A stretch of DNA of 64,000 nt from Marinicauda algicola (GCF_017161425.1 NZ_CP071057.1:62001-126000), one strand, 5' to 3'; shown: positions 7,831-16,326, numbered from the stretch's first letter. Notes: generated from the sequence alone by a model not told the origin. Translations and numbers: made by a program.

Positions 7831-9513
7831 ATGCTGCGCACGCTCGTCCTCGGCGCCTCGGCGCTGACACTCATGGCCTGCGGCGAGGGCGATGAGGCTC
7901 CCGCCGTCACCCCGGCCGATTCCGTCTTCTTCGGCGGGCCGATCCATACCGGGGTCGAGGCGCTTCCCACCGTCGAGTTCGTCGCGGTCGACGAGGGCCG
8001 CATCGTCTTCGTCGGGTCCTCCGAGGAGGGTGCGGCCTTCGTGGGCGGGGAGACCGTCGAGATCGATCTTGCCGGCGCGGCGATGTTTCCCGGCTTCACC
8101 GACGCCCATGCCCACCTGATGGGCATCGGCCAGCGCGAGCGCTCGCTCAACCTGGAAGGCGTCGCCTCGATCGCGGAGCTGCGCGCGCGCGTCGCCGCGG
8201 CGGCGGAAGGCACCGAGGGCGTCGTCGCCGGGCGCGGCTGGATCGAGACGCACTGGCCCGAGGGCCGCTTCCCGACCCGGGAGGATCTCGACGCCGTCGT
8301 GCCCGACCGTCCGGTGATCCTGGTGCGCGCCGACGGCCATGCCCTCGTCGCCAATTCCGCCGCGCTCGAGGCGGCCGGCATCACGGCGGACACGCCCGAT
8401 CCCGAGGGCGGGGAAATCCTGAAAGGCCCGGACGGCGAGCCGACGGGCATGCTGGTCGACACCGCGATGAACCCGGTCGAGGCGCTCATCCAGGCACCGG
8501 GGCCGGCCGAGCGCGCCGAACTCCTGGCGCTGGGGTCCGAGGTCATGGCCTCCTACGGCTGGACCGGGGTGCACGACATGAGCGTGGACTATGCCAATGT
8601 CCCGATCATGGAGCAGCTGGCCGGCGAGGGCCGCCTGAAGGTCAGGAATTACGTCTCGGCCAACGCCACCGACTACGACGCCGTCGCCGCCAGTCTGGAC
8701 CGGTACGGCCCGGCCGACCCGGTGATCGCGCGCGCGGTCAAGCTCTATGCGGACGGCGCGCTCGGCTCGCGCGGCGCCGCCCTGATCGAGCCCTATCACG
8801 ATGCGCCGGGCTCGCGCGGCCTCGTCCTCGTAGAGGAGGCCGATGCGCTGGCGCTGATGGAGGCCGCGCTCGCCGACGGGGTGCAGCTCGCCGTCCACGC
8901 CATCGGCGACCGGGGCAACCGGCTGGTGCTCGACTGGATGGAGGCGGCCTTCGCCGCGGTGCCGCCCGAACAGCGCGCTGTCGCCGAGCCGCGCTGGCGC
9001 ATCGAGCACGCCCAGATCCTCGATCCGGCAGACATCGCCCGCTTCGCCGAACTCGGCGTCATCGCCTCCATGCAGCCCTCCCACGCCATCGGCGACCTGC
9101 ATTTCGCGCCCGACCGGCTCGGGATGGACCGGCTCCAGGGCGCCTATGCCTGGCGCGCGCTGATCGACGAGGGCGCGGTGATCGCGGGCGGCTCGGACGC
9201 CCCCGTCGAGCGCGGCGAGGCGCGCATCGAGTTCTACGCCGCAACCGTGCGCCGCGATCTGGAAGGCTATGCCGGCGAGGGCTGGCATCCCGAGCAGGCG
9301 GTCGGCCGGGCCGAGGCGCTGAAGATGTTCACGCTGTGGCCGGCGTATGCCAGTTTCCGCGAGGACGAGCTTGGCACGATCGCGCTGGGCAAGCTCGCCG
9401 ACTTCTCCATCTTCGACCGCGACCTGATGAGCGTACCCGACGATGAACTCGCCGATGCGCGCCCGGTGATGACGGTCGTCGGCGGAGAAATCGTCTGGAG
9501 GGCGGAGGGTTAG
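7831..9513 (+). CDS. Lipoprotein amidohydrolase (YtcJ-like, amidohydrolase family 3)
   Basis: A 560-residue metal-dependent hydrolase. Residues 1-17 form a lipoprotein signal with lipobox LMAC (Cys17), so the enzyme should be membrane-anchored outside the cytoplasm. Amidohydrolase signatures in order are PGFTDAHAHLMG (first metal-binding HxH), VKLYADGALGSRGAAL, AVHAIGDRGNRLVLDWME, IEHAQIL and GGSDAPVE near the C-terminal metal Asp. The substrate is unknown; family members hydrolyse amides or formamides. It stands alone, 55 nt after the rpmB terminator. Confidence 0.88.
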   Translation: MLRTLVLGASALTLMACGEGDEAPAVTPADSVFFGGPIHTGVEALPTVEFVAVDEGRIVFVGSSEEGAAFVGGETVEIDLAGAAMFPGFTDAHAHLMGIGQRERSLNLEGVASIAELRARVAAAAEGTEGVVAGRGWIETHWPEGRFPTREDLDAVVPDRPVILVRADGHALVANSAALEAAGITADTPDPEGGEILKGPDGEPTGMLVDTAMNPVEALIQAPGPAERAELLALGSEVMASYGWTGVHDMSVDYANVPIMEQLAGEGRLKVRNYVSANATDYDAVAASLDRYGPADPVIARAVKLYADGALGSRGAALIEPYHDAPGSRGLVLVEEADALALMEAALADGVQLAVHAIGDRGNRLVLDWMEAAFAAVPPEQRAVAEPRWRIEHAQILDPADIARFAELGVIASMQPSHAIGDLHFAPDRLGMDRLQGAYAWRALIDEGAVIAGGSDAPVERGEARIEFYAATVRRDLEGYAGEGWHPEQAVGRAEALKMFTLWPAYASFREDELGTIALGKLADFSIFDRDLMSVPDDELADARPVMTVVGGEIVWRAEG

Positions 9514-9595
9514 CGGTTTCGGCCCTTCCGGGTGCAAGACGCCGCCTGTGCATGCGTTACTCTGCACGGGTGGCCGTGAACGGAAAGGGGCGGGT

Positions 9596-10735
9596 TTGCC
9601 GAACCGCGACGACATGATGAAGCGCCAGCGCATGCTTGCCGATTTCGGCGAGTTCTCGCTGCGCTCCGACGACCTGCAGGAGGTCCTGACCGAGGTCTGC
9701 CGGCTGATCTCGCAGGTGCTCGACACCCCGCTCGCCAAGGTCATCGAGATCGAGAACTCTGGCGGCACGGCGCTCGTCACGGCCGGGATCGGCTGGCCGG
9801 ACGGCATCGTCGGCAATGCCCGCCTGCAGCTCTGCGACCGGTCCTCGGAGACCTACGCGATCAAGCAGGGCGAACCGCTGGTCACGCAGAACATCCACGA
9901 GGAGGAGCGCTTCGAGTTTCCCGAGTTCATGAAGGAGGCCGGCGTCGTCGCGCTCGTCAACGTGCCGATCTTCCTGCCCGGCGGCGAGCCGTTCGGCCTC
10001 TTGCAGGTCGACGACACGCGCCCGCGCGAGTTCGACGGGGACGACATCCAGTTCCTGCGCACCTGCGGCACGATCCTCGGGCCCGTCATCGACCGGCTGC
10101 ACAAAGCCCCCTCGCTGCGCGAAGCGCTGGAGCGGAACCAGAAGCTGATGAGCGAGCTGCAGCACCGGGTGAAGAACAATATCGCCACCATCGCCGCGCT
10201 CATCCGCCTGCGCCAGCGCGCGACCGGGTCCGATGCGGCGCGCGCGGAACTGCGCCTCGTCGGCGACCGGGTGGACACGCTGCGCCTCGTCCATCAGCGC
10301 CTCTACGAGACCGGCGGCATCGACCGGGTCGATCTCGGCGCCTATCTGCGCGAGTTGCTGGAAAATCTCGTGCACATGCAGGAGGACACCGAGCATGCGG
10401 TGAACTCGGACATCGAGGTCGAGGCGGTCGAGTTCGCGGTCGACAAGGCGACCCCGCTCGGGCTCATCGTCAACGAGTTCGTAACAAATTCCTTCAAGTA
10501 CGCGTTCCGCGACCGCGGCGGCACGATCTGCCTGAGGCTCGAGCGCCAGGACGGGCATGTCACCGTCACCCTCGCCGACGACGGGCCGGGCCTGCCGGGC
10601 GAGGACGATCCCGCCTCGTCCGATACCGGCACCGGCATCAAGCTGATCGAGGCGCTCGCGGGCCAGATCGGCGCCGAGCCGGACTGGACCTGCGATGCCA
10701 AGGGCGTCTGCCTGACGCTGAGGATCGCGCTCTAA
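9596..10735 (+). CDS. GAF-domain sensor histidine kinase (HisKA_2)
   Basis: A 379-residue soluble sensor kinase. A GAF domain spans roughly residues 15-165. A HisKA_2 dimerisation/phosphoacceptor helix follows (ELQHRVKNNIATIAALIRLR, with the phospho-His in QHRVKNN), then the HATPase domain with NEFVTNSFKYAF (N box) and DDGPGLPG/TGTGIKLI (G boxes). Kinases of this class often feed the alphaproteobacterial general stress response, but no response regulator is adjacent. I chose a TTG at 9596 because AAAGGGG lies 5 nt upstream; the ATG at 9614 lacks a Shine-Dalgarno. The stop overlaps the convergent marR-like gene by 4 nt. Confidence 0.88.
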   Translation: MPNRDDMMKRQRMLADFGEFSLRSDDLQEVLTEVCRLISQVLDTPLAKVIEIENSGGTALVTAGIGWPDGIVGNARLQLCDRSSETYAIKQGEPLVTQNIHEEERFEFPEFMKEAGVVALVNVPIFLPGGEPFGLLQVDDTRPREFDGDDIQFLRTCGTILGPVIDRLHKAPSLREALERNQKLMSELQHRVKNNIATIAALIRLRQRATGSDAARAELRLVGDRVDTLRLVHQRLYETGGIDRVDLGAYLRELLENLVHMQEDTEHAVNSDIEVEAVEFAVDKATPLGLIVNEFVTNSFKYAFRDRGGTICLRLERQDGHVTVTLADDGPGLPGEDDPASSDTGTGIKLIEALAGQIGAEPDWTCDAKGVCLTLRIAL

Positions 10736-11172
10736 CCCGGCCCCCGGGCCAGGCGTTCGAGCACCGGCAGGACCTCGGCAAGTCGGCGCTGCCCGCTCCA
10801 GCCAAGCATTTCGATTTCCTCGGCCAGTACGCGCGTGCGCCGGCGCCGGCCCTCCTCGAGCAGGGCCCGGCCCTGCGCCGTGGCCGCGATCGACACGGCC
10901 CGGCGATCCGTCTCGGCTTGCGAGCGCGCGACGAGTCCGGCCTCGAGGAGGGCGGAGACCGTCGCAGACATGCTGGCCGGGCGCACCTGCTCGGCGCCGG
11001 CGAGCTCGGCGAGTGTGAGCGGACCGGCATGGACGACGACCGACAGGGCGGAGAGCTGCGGTGCGGAGAGCCCGCTCGCATCGTCCTCCCGGCGCAGCCG
11101 GCGCAACAGGTGAATCGCGGCCGAGTGCAACCGCGCGGCGATCTCATCGGCGTCCGGGTCGGTCTGGTTCAT
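10732..11172 (-). CDS. MarR family transcriptional regulator
   Basis: A 146-residue winged-helix repressor type. The wHTH core is visible as LSAPQLSALSVVVHAGPLTLAELAGAEQVRPASMSATVSALLEAGLVARSQAETDRRAVSIAATAQGRALLEEGR. The last part is the wing and start of the dimerisation helix, with the family signature DRR near the wing. I chose the ATG at 11172 because upstream residues in the frame are not protein-like. It is divergent from an ankyrin gene whose upstream region carries a palindrome at 11345-11359. Control of that gene is inferred. Confidence 0.87.
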   Translation of the reverse strand: MNQTDPDADEIAARLHSAAIHLLRRLRREDDASGLSAPQLSALSVVVHAGPLTLAELAGAEQVRPASMSATVSALLEAGLVARSQAETDRRAVSIAATAQGRALLEEGRRRRTRVLAEEIEMLGWSGQRRLAEVLPVLERLARGPG

Positions 11173-11344
11173 CGCATCTGCACTCCGCTCCTCGTCATGC
11201 CCGCAGCCTTGCACGGCACCTGTAACGCGCGGACCGGCCGTGGCAGGGCCTCCCGGCGGCTGGCGCGGGTCCTGCGCCGGTCCGGCCTCTCCCGCCCCGC
11301 CGGCGTTGCGGGCTTTCACTTCCGGTCAGCCCCGCCTTGTGATA

Positions 11345-11359
11345 GTTAGTTAGACTAAC
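11345..11359. promoter_or_regulatory. Candidate MarR operator
   Basis: The perfect inverted repeat GTTAGT-TAG-ACTAAC (6-bp arms, 3-nt centre) lies 21 nt before the ankyrin gene start, in the gap between it and the divergent MarR gene. MarR proteins often bind short TA-rich palindromes of this type. The pairing with this regulator is inferred from position. Confidence 0.5.
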
Positions 11360-11380
11360 GAAAATAAGGAAGGCGCGGTG

Positions 11381-12046
11381 ATGACGCAACAGGCTTTTTT
11401 CGATGCGATCGCGGCGGATGAGCGCGGGCGGGTTTCGGATCTGCTCGCAGAAGCCCCGGGTCTGGCCGAAGCCCGCCACGAGAGCGGGGTCTCGGCCGTG
11501 CTCTTCGCGCTGTACCGGGGCCGGGGCGCGATCGCCGAGACGATTGCCGCGCGGGTCGGAGGGCTCGATGTGCACGAGCTCGCCGCGCTCGGACGCGCCG
11601 AGGTGCTGGGCCGCCATCTCGACGATACGCCCGGCGCGGTCTCGGCCTGGAGCGCGGACGGCTTCCAACCGCTGCACCTGGCCGCCTTCTACGCGCACGT
11701 CGGGGCTATGCGGGTGCTGATCGCGCGCGGAGCGGATGTCGACGCGAAGGCGCGCCACCCGGCCGGCATGGCGCCGATCCACTCGGCCGCCGCATCGCGC
11801 CGGGCCGAGGCGGTCGCGGTCCTGCTCGACGCCGGCGCGCAGCCCGACGCGGTGCAGGCGGGCGGCTTCACCGCGCTGATGAGCGCGAGCGCGCACGGGC
11901 TGGAGGACATGGTGGAGGCGCTGCTTCGGGCCGGGGCGGAGCCGGGGCGCGCCGCGGACGACGCCAGGACGGCCGCGAACCTTGCGCGGTCGGCCGGCTT
12001 CGAAGCCCTGGCCGCGCGGCTGGACGCCGTCTCCGGACGCGACTGA
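11381..12046 (+). CDS. Ankyrin-repeat protein
   Basis: A 221-residue protein made mainly of ankyrin repeats. Canonical units are DGFQPLHLAAFYAHVGAMRVLIARGADVDAK, GMAPIHSAAASRRAEAVAVLLDAGAQPDAV and GGFTALMSASAHGLEDMVEALLRAGAEP, with two degenerate repeats before them. There is no signal peptide or enzyme domain, so it is probably a cytoplasmic protein-binding module. The ATG at 11381 is preferred over the adjacent GTG at 11378, with AAGGA upstream. It is probably controlled by the divergent MarR-type regulator. Confidence 0.85.
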   Translation: MTQQAFFDAIAADERGRVSDLLAEAPGLAEARHESGVSAVLFALYRGRGAIAETIAARVGGLDVHELAALGRAEVLGRHLDDTPGAVSAWSADGFQPLHLAAFYAHVGAMRVLIARGADVDAKARHPAGMAPIHSAAASRRAEAVAVLLDAGAQPDAVQAGGFTALMSASAHGLEDMVEALLRAGAEPGRAADDARTAANLARSAGFEALAARLDAVSGRD

Positions 12047-12079
12047 GCCCGTCCGGAAGGGGGGGAACGGACGGGCTCA
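12044..12079 (+). terminator. Hairpin overlapping the ankyrin gene stop
   Basis: A perfect 12-bp stem (12044-12055 with 12068-12079) closes a 12-nt G-rich loop and starts inside the stop codon. No T-run follows, so it may be a transcript-end stabiliser rather than a classical terminator. Confidence 0.45.
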
Positions 12080-12123
12080 GCGCGAGGGGGCGGGCTGCGC
12101 CGGGCGGCGCGTCTGTCCTGGGA

Positions 12124-12237
12124 TCACGCGATCATCGAGGACAGGGAGGCCGCGACCCCGGCGAAGACGCTGGCGACGAGGACGATGTTGATCACCGCAG
12201 CCGCCGCGAACCCGCCATTGTTGTTGGACCTGACCAT
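12124..12237 (-). CDS. 37-residue single-pass membrane miniprotein
   Basis: A short leftward frame beginning MVRSNNNGGF and ending SSMIA. The ATG has an ideal AAGGAG 7 nt upstream. Residues 10-33 form a continuous hydrophobic, alanine/valine-rich segment, giving one predicted membrane helix with a short polar N-terminus carrying three asparagines. Codons are GC-rich at the third position, like neighbouring genes. I do not recognise a family. It lies between the hairpin at the end of the ankyrin gene and an AT-rich region with a large inverted repeat, and so may be transcribed from that region. Confidence 0.6.
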   Translation of the reverse strand: MVRSNNNGGFAAAAVINIVLVASVFAGVAASLSSMIA

Positions 12238-12359
12238 TGTCTTTCTCCTTGCTGTCTCAATTCGACCAACCGTGGCGCCTGTCCCGGACTTGTCGCTGGG
12301 CTCCGGCGCCGGCGAGCGAGGTGTTCGCCTCGTCTCGAAAATCTATCTAGCAGGGTGAT

Positions 12360-12395
12360 TATCGTTTTTCAATAAGAAATGTTCGAAAAACGATA
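12360..12395. promoter_or_regulatory. Large inverted repeat in AT-rich region
   Basis: An 11-bp perfect inverted repeat TATCGTTTTTC/GAAAAACGATA (12360-12370 with 12385-12395) is separated by 14 nt. It lies in a conspicuously AT-rich stretch of the 283-bp gap between the divergent miniprotein and symporter genes. A related half-site, CTCGAAAATCTATC, lies at 12334-12347. It is most simply a regulator-binding site serving one or both genes. Confidence 0.45.
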
Positions 12396-12520
12396 TGAAA
12401 TTTTGGAAAGGTTCGCCGCTCTTCCCCCAGCCTCCTGAAAGCTTTCCCTTTTCCGCTGCGGCGAACCCGGCTTGAATGGGTGAAATTCCCGTGCGCGGGA
12501 GCGGGGAAGGGGAGGCCGAC

Positions 12521-14017
12521 ATGCAGGCAGGCGATCCGGCGACCGGCGTGGTGATCGCCACGCTCGTCCTCTACAAGCTCGTGCTGATCGCCATCGGCGT
12601 CTGGGCGAGCCGGCTCAACAGGAACGAATCCGACTTCTTCCTCGGCGGGCGCGGGCTCGGCGCCTGGGTGGCGGGCCTGTCCTACGCCGCCTCGACGAGT
12701 TCGGCTTGGGTGCTTCTGGGGTTTTCCGGCTTCGTCTATGTCTACGGCGTCTCGGCGCTGTGGATGGTGCCGGGCATCTGGGCGGGCTATGTCGGGGTCT
12801 GGCTCTGGTTCGGCCCGCGCCTGCGCGCGGAGACCGCGGAGCGCAACTACGTCACCGTCACCGACTTCATGGCCGCCAGCGCCGGGCCTTCCACGAGGGC
12901 TCTCATCGCCATCCTCGCCGGCGGGCTCGTCCTGTTCACCTTCGTGTTCTACATCGCCGCCCAGTTCGGCGCGGCCGCGGTCGCCTTCGAGAGCCAGTTC
13001 GCCCTGCCGCATACCGAGAGCGTGCTGCTCGGCGCGGTGGTGATCCTCATCTACGGCCTGCTCGGCGGGTTCTGGGCGGTCTCGCTGACCGACACGCTGC
13101 AGGGCGCGATGATGGCGCTCATCGCGGTGCTGCTGCCCGCCGCCGGGCTCGTGGCGGCGGGCGGGCCGGTCCAGATGTGGGCGACCCTGTCCGAGACCAT
13201 GCCGTCGGCCTATCTCGACATCACCGGGGAGCGCGGCTTCGTGCCCTTCCTCGCCTTCGCCTTCGGGGTGGCCGCGATCGGGCTCGGCACGTTCGGCCAG
13301 CCCCACCTGATGGCGCGCCTGATGGCGGTCAAGGACGAGAAGGCCCGGCGCACCGGCTTCACCATCGCGATGAGCTGGGCGGTGCTGGTCTATTTCGGCA
13401 TGGCGCTCCTCGCCCTGTCGGGCCGCGCGCTGCTGGGCGAGATCTTCGATCCCGAGGCGCTGTTCTACGAGATGGCGAACCTTCTGCTGCCCGCCGTGCT
13501 CGCCGGCGTCGTCATCGCCGCGATCCTGTCGGCGGTCATGTCGACGGTGGATTCCCTGCTCATCGCCGCCTCGGCGGCCGCCGCGCACGACCTGAAGCTC
13601 ATCCGCCTCTTCCCGCGCCGCGAGGTGATGATCAGCCGGGTGGTCATGGCCTCGATCTGCGTGTTCGCGGTCGCGCTCACCCTGTCGGTGGATGCGACGA
13701 TCTTCGACCGGGTGCTGTTCTCCTGGTCTGCGCTCGGGGCCGCCTTCGGGCCGGTCATCGCCGCGCGCGTGATGAACGCCGCGCCGAAGGGCTGGGCGGT
13801 CCTCGCCGCGATCGTGCTGGGCTTCGCCACCACCGTCCTGTTCTACACCTACGGCCAGATCGGCGCGGAAGCGGCCGGCGGCGGGCTCTCCGGCATGCTC
13901 GCCCGCCTCGCCGCGATCCCCGGCGACCCGTTCGAGCGGGTGGTCCCGTGGATCCTGCCCCTGGTTCTCGTCTTCTCCTTCCGTCAACCCCGCCCCGTAG
14001 AGGATCGGCGTTCATGA
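12521..14017 (+). CDS. Sodium:solute symporter (SSS/PutP-like)
   Basis: A 498-residue inner-membrane transporter of the sodium/solute symporter family, closest in look to proline permeases. Recognisable features are FFLGGRGLGAWVAGLSYAASTSSAW in the second helix region, LGGFWAVSLTDTLQG (the SSS signature region) and GTFGQPHLMARLMAVKD. About 12-13 hydrophobic helices are visible. The ATG at 12521 is preferred over one at 12476 because GGGGAGG lies 7 nt upstream. The substrate, possibly proline, is inferred. Its stop overlaps the GNAT gene start (ATGA). Confidence 0.88.
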   Translation: MQAGDPATGVVIATLVLYKLVLIAIGVWASRLNRNESDFFLGGRGLGAWVAGLSYAASTSSAWVLLGFSGFVYVYGVSALWMVPGIWAGYVGVWLWFGPRLRAETAERNYVTVTDFMAASAGPSTRALIAILAGGLVLFTFVFYIAAQFGAAAVAFESQFALPHTESVLLGAVVILIYGLLGGFWAVSLTDTLQGAMMALIAVLLPAAGLVAAGGPVQMWATLSETMPSAYLDITGERGFVPFLAFAFGVAAIGLGTFGQPHLMARLMAVKDEKARRTGFTIAMSWAVLVYFGMALLALSGRALLGEIFDPEALFYEMANLLLPAVLAGVVIAAILSAVMSTVDSLLIAASAAAAHDLKLIRLFPRREVMISRVVMASICVFAVALTLSVDATIFDRVLFSWSALGAAFGPVIAARVMNAAPKGWAVLAAIVLGFATTVLFYTYGQIGAEAAGGGLSGMLARLAAIPGDPFERVVPWILPLVLVFSFRQPRPVEDRRS

Positions 14018-14544
14018 ACCTCGCCCCGCGTCTTGAAACCGAACGCCTGATCCTGCGCCTGCATCGCGCAGAGGATTTCGAGGCCAGCGCCGCCATGTGG
14101 GCCAATCCGGACGTGGTCCGCCATATCGGCGGCCAGCCCTCCCCGCGCGGGGAGGCCTGGATGCGCATGCTGCGCTATCCCGGGCTCTGGGCGCTCCTGG
14201 GCTACGGCTATCTGGCGATCGAGGACAAGGCGACCGGGCGCTTTGCCGGCGAGGCGGGCCTTGCCGACTTCAAGCGGGAGATGAGCCCCTCGATCGAGGC
14301 CATCCCCGAGGCTGGCTGGGCGCTGCATCCCGACTTCCACGGCCGGGGCCTGGCGACCGAGGCGGTCGGGGCCGTGCTCGGCTGGGCGGATGCAAACCTC
14401 GATGCGCGCGAGACCTGCTGCATCATCGATCCGGGCAACACCGCCTCGGTGCGCGTCGCGCAGAAGCTCGGCTTCACCGGACCGCAAATGGCCCGCTTCC
14501 GCGGCAGCGAGACCCTCCTGTTCCGGCGGGCGCGGCGCACCTGA
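14014..14544 (+). CDS. GNAT family N-acetyltransferase (RimJ/RimL-like)
   Basis: A 176-residue acetyl-CoA-dependent acetyltransferase. It begins with the typical LETERLILRLHRAEDFE strand-helix. The pyrophosphate-binding motif A is in HPDFHGRGLATEAVGAVLGWAD, and the closing element is NTASVRVAQKLGF. The acceptor substrate is unknown. It is coupled by ATGA overlap to the symporter gene, so the two are probably co-expressed, although no functional link is evident. Confidence 0.9.
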   Translation: MNLAPRLETERLILRLHRAEDFEASAAMWANPDVVRHIGGQPSPRGEAWMRMLRYPGLWALLGYGYLAIEDKATGRFAGEAGLADFKREMSPSIEAIPEAGWALHPDFHGRGLATEAVGAVLGWADANLDARETCCIIDPGNTASVRVAQKLGFTGPQMARFRGSETLLFRRARRT

Positions 14545-14545
14545 C

Positions 14546-14583
14546 ACAAAAAAACCGGCCGGTGAGGATGGTCACCGGCCGGT
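14546..14583 (-). terminator. Hairpin with T-tract on the leftward strand
   Basis: A perfect 12-bp stem (14554-14565 with 14572-14583) closes a 6-nt loop. Read leftward it is followed by eight Ts; read rightward there is no T-run. It therefore looks like an intrinsic terminator for leftward transcripts, although it sits directly after a rightward gene. Confidence 0.6.
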
Positions 14584-14958
14584 CAGTTGGGCTGCGGTTA
14601 TGGGCGGGACCCGCCCCGACGTCCGCGCTGGCGCCTGATCGCCCCCCTCAGTGCGAAAAGGTGTGCCGCGCTGGGACAATCGGGGCGAGCCCCGGACCGG
14701 TCGACGCAAGAGCCGTGCAATTGCGCCGGCCGATCATGAAGCCCGGCCCCGGACCGGCACTGGGGAGGAACGCGCCGGCCCGGAACCGGCAGTCGCGGGT
14801 GCATTCGACGGGAGGATCAAAGGCCGCGACCGGTTCGAGGCTCACACGCTCGCACCGCGTTGGGGCGGGATTATTTCCGAAACACGGCATTTGCGCCGCG
14901 AGTGCGGCGCGCGCGTGTCCGCCGCGTTCATCTGCGGTTCATGAAGAGAAATAGGGGC
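14584..14958. other. 375-bp region without a convincing gene
   Basis: Between the hairpin at 14546 and the DUF3299 stop I see no confident coding frame. A leftward frame at 14648-14890 (80 residues, four cysteines, no signal peptide, no good Shine-Dalgarno) is possible but weak. Because a leftward terminator ends this stretch, it could also be the 3' UTR of the ZIP/DUF3299 transcript or a small RNA. Confidence 0.35.
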
Positions 14959-15477
14959 TTAGCCGCCGGGCCGGTAGGGGGTGAGCGCGATCAGCTCCAG
15001 CGTATAGGCCGCATCGCCGAGATCGTTGTCCTGGCGCTCGGCGCGCAGCACGCCCTCGACATGGACCGCGTCCCACAGGCCCTCGATGCGCACCGGCTCC
15101 TCGGTCTCGACATAGACGAGCTGGTTGGGCGGGGGCGGGGGCACGTGGATGCAGGCGCCCACATAGGGCACCAGCAGGAAGCGGGTGATCTCCCGGTTAC
15201 CGGAGAAATCGAAGGGCAGGACATAGCCCGGCAGGCGCACCCGCCGGCCGTCGAGCTCCTCGACCGTGTTGAAGGTGCCCACCTGCGGCATCCGCTCGGT
15301 GCCGAAATGGTCGAAGCCGGTCTGGACGGCCTGCATCTGCTGCAGCCGCGCGATCCGCTCCGCTTCGCCCTCGGGCAGGAGATCGGACCAGGCAAGGTCG
15401 AGATAGGCCGGGCTCTGGTCCGGTTCGGCCCCGAGGAGCGCCAGTGCGGCGAAGGCGGAAAGCAGGGTCGTGATCAT
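14959..15477 (-). CDS. DUF3299 exported protein
   Basis: A 172-residue protein with an N-terminal signal-like segment (MITTLLSAFAALALLGAEP). The body carries the DUF3299 (COG3495) signature: LDGRRVRLPGYVLPFDF, FLLVPYVGACIHVPPPPPNQLVYV and LWDAVHVEGVL. It starts 6 nt after the stop of a ZIP-type metal transporter and is therefore in the same operon. DUF3299 genes occur in some zinc-responsive operons of other proteobacteria, which fits the neighbour. The molecular role is unknown. Confidence 0.87.
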   Translation of the reverse strand: MITTLLSAFAALALLGAEPDQSPAYLDLAWSDLLPEGEAERIARLQQMQAVQTGFDHFGTERMPQVGTFNTVEELDGRRVRLPGYVLPFDFSGNREITRFLLVPYVGACIHVPPPPPNQLVYVETEEPVRIEGLWDAVHVEGVLRAERQDNDLGDAAYTLELIALTPYRPGG

Positions 15478-15483
15478 GACGCC

Positions 15484-16290
15484 TTACATGCTGCCGGAAG
15501 AGGTCCCGTTCAAGGGGCGCTCCGAGCCGACCGACTCGCCCTCGGTGTGCGGGACGGCGTGCTTCAGCTCGGCCTTGACCTGGGTGAGCGCGATCGCCGC
15601 GATCGCGCCGAGCACCACCATCGGCGTGCCCTTCATCCAGCCCGCCTCGCCGGCATGGGACAGCATGTGGGCGGCGCCCACATGCAGGATCAGCCCGGCG
15701 ACCACCGCCATCACCCCGCCGAGCTGGGCGTCCGACAGCGCGGCCGCGAACGGCGCGGCGCCGGCGGCGAAGACCAGCGTCGTCAGCCCGGCCGCCGCGA
15801 AGGCACCGAAGAAGGCGGTCCGGTCGGACAGCCCGGCACGCTGCAGCAGGACGAAGCAGATCACCGCCTCGGGAAACTCGTGCAGCGACAGGCCGAGCAC
15901 CGCTGAGAGCCCGGTGAAGAAATCGACCGCGAAGGTGACTGCGTAGACCAGGCCGTCGACGGTGGAATGCAGCGCGATGGCCACGACCGGGGCGAGCGCG
16001 AGCGCGAGCCCGGCGCGGCCATTGCCCGGCCAGGCCTCGATCCCGCGCTGCATCAGGAAGCCGAGCCCGAAGCCGGCCAGCACCAGGAGCGCGGCCTGGT
16101 CGGTCATCGCGAAGGCTTCCGGGATGAGGTGCAGGATCGACATCGCGATCAGCAGCCCGGCCGCGAAGGCGGCGAACAGCGGAGCCTGCGCGCGCGTGAA
16201 GCCGGCCGCGTAGCGCACCGCGACGAGCGCGCCGAGGCTGACGAGCGCGGCGATGAGGCCGAACAGGGTTGCGAAAAATACAGGATGCAC
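15484..16290 (-). CDS. ZIP family metal transporter
   Basis: A 268-residue inner-membrane divalent-metal importer, probably for zinc. It has about eight hydrophobic helices. The conserved polar helices are visible as ALHSTVDGLVYAVTFAVDF (helix IV, HxxxDG) and LGLSLHEFPEAVICFVLL (helix V, HEFPE). HEFPE is the binuclear metal site signature of ZIP proteins. A histidine-containing tail ends the protein. A Zur-like palindrome lies 36 nt upstream of the start. It is followed by DUF3299 with a 6-nt gap. Confidence 0.92.
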   Translation of the reverse strand: MHPVFFATLFGLIAALVSLGALVAVRYAAGFTRAQAPLFAAFAAGLLIAMSILHLIPEAFAMTDQAALLVLAGFGLGFLMQRGIEAWPGNGRAGLALALAPVVAIALHSTVDGLVYAVTFAVDFFTGLSAVLGLSLHEFPEAVICFVLLQRAGLSDRTAFFGAFAAAGLTTLVFAAGAAPFAAALSDAQLGGVMAVVAGLILHVGAAHMLSHAGEAGWMKGTPMVVLGAIAAIALTQVKAELKHAVPHTEGESVGSERPLNGTSSGSM

Positions 16291-16326
16291 GGAGGCAACG
16301 GCCTTTCGAAGGGTTCAGCCGATGGC

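Noticed and set aside
12706-14013. Apparent fusion of a long frame to the GNAT acetyltransferase
   Set aside because: The upstream part is a shadow of the symporter gene; the real GNAT gene starts at 14014 in an ATGA overlap.
14648-14890. 80-codon leftward frame in the gap before DUF3299
   Set aside because: No good ribosome-binding site, signal peptide or recognisable motif; kept only as a possibility in the region note.
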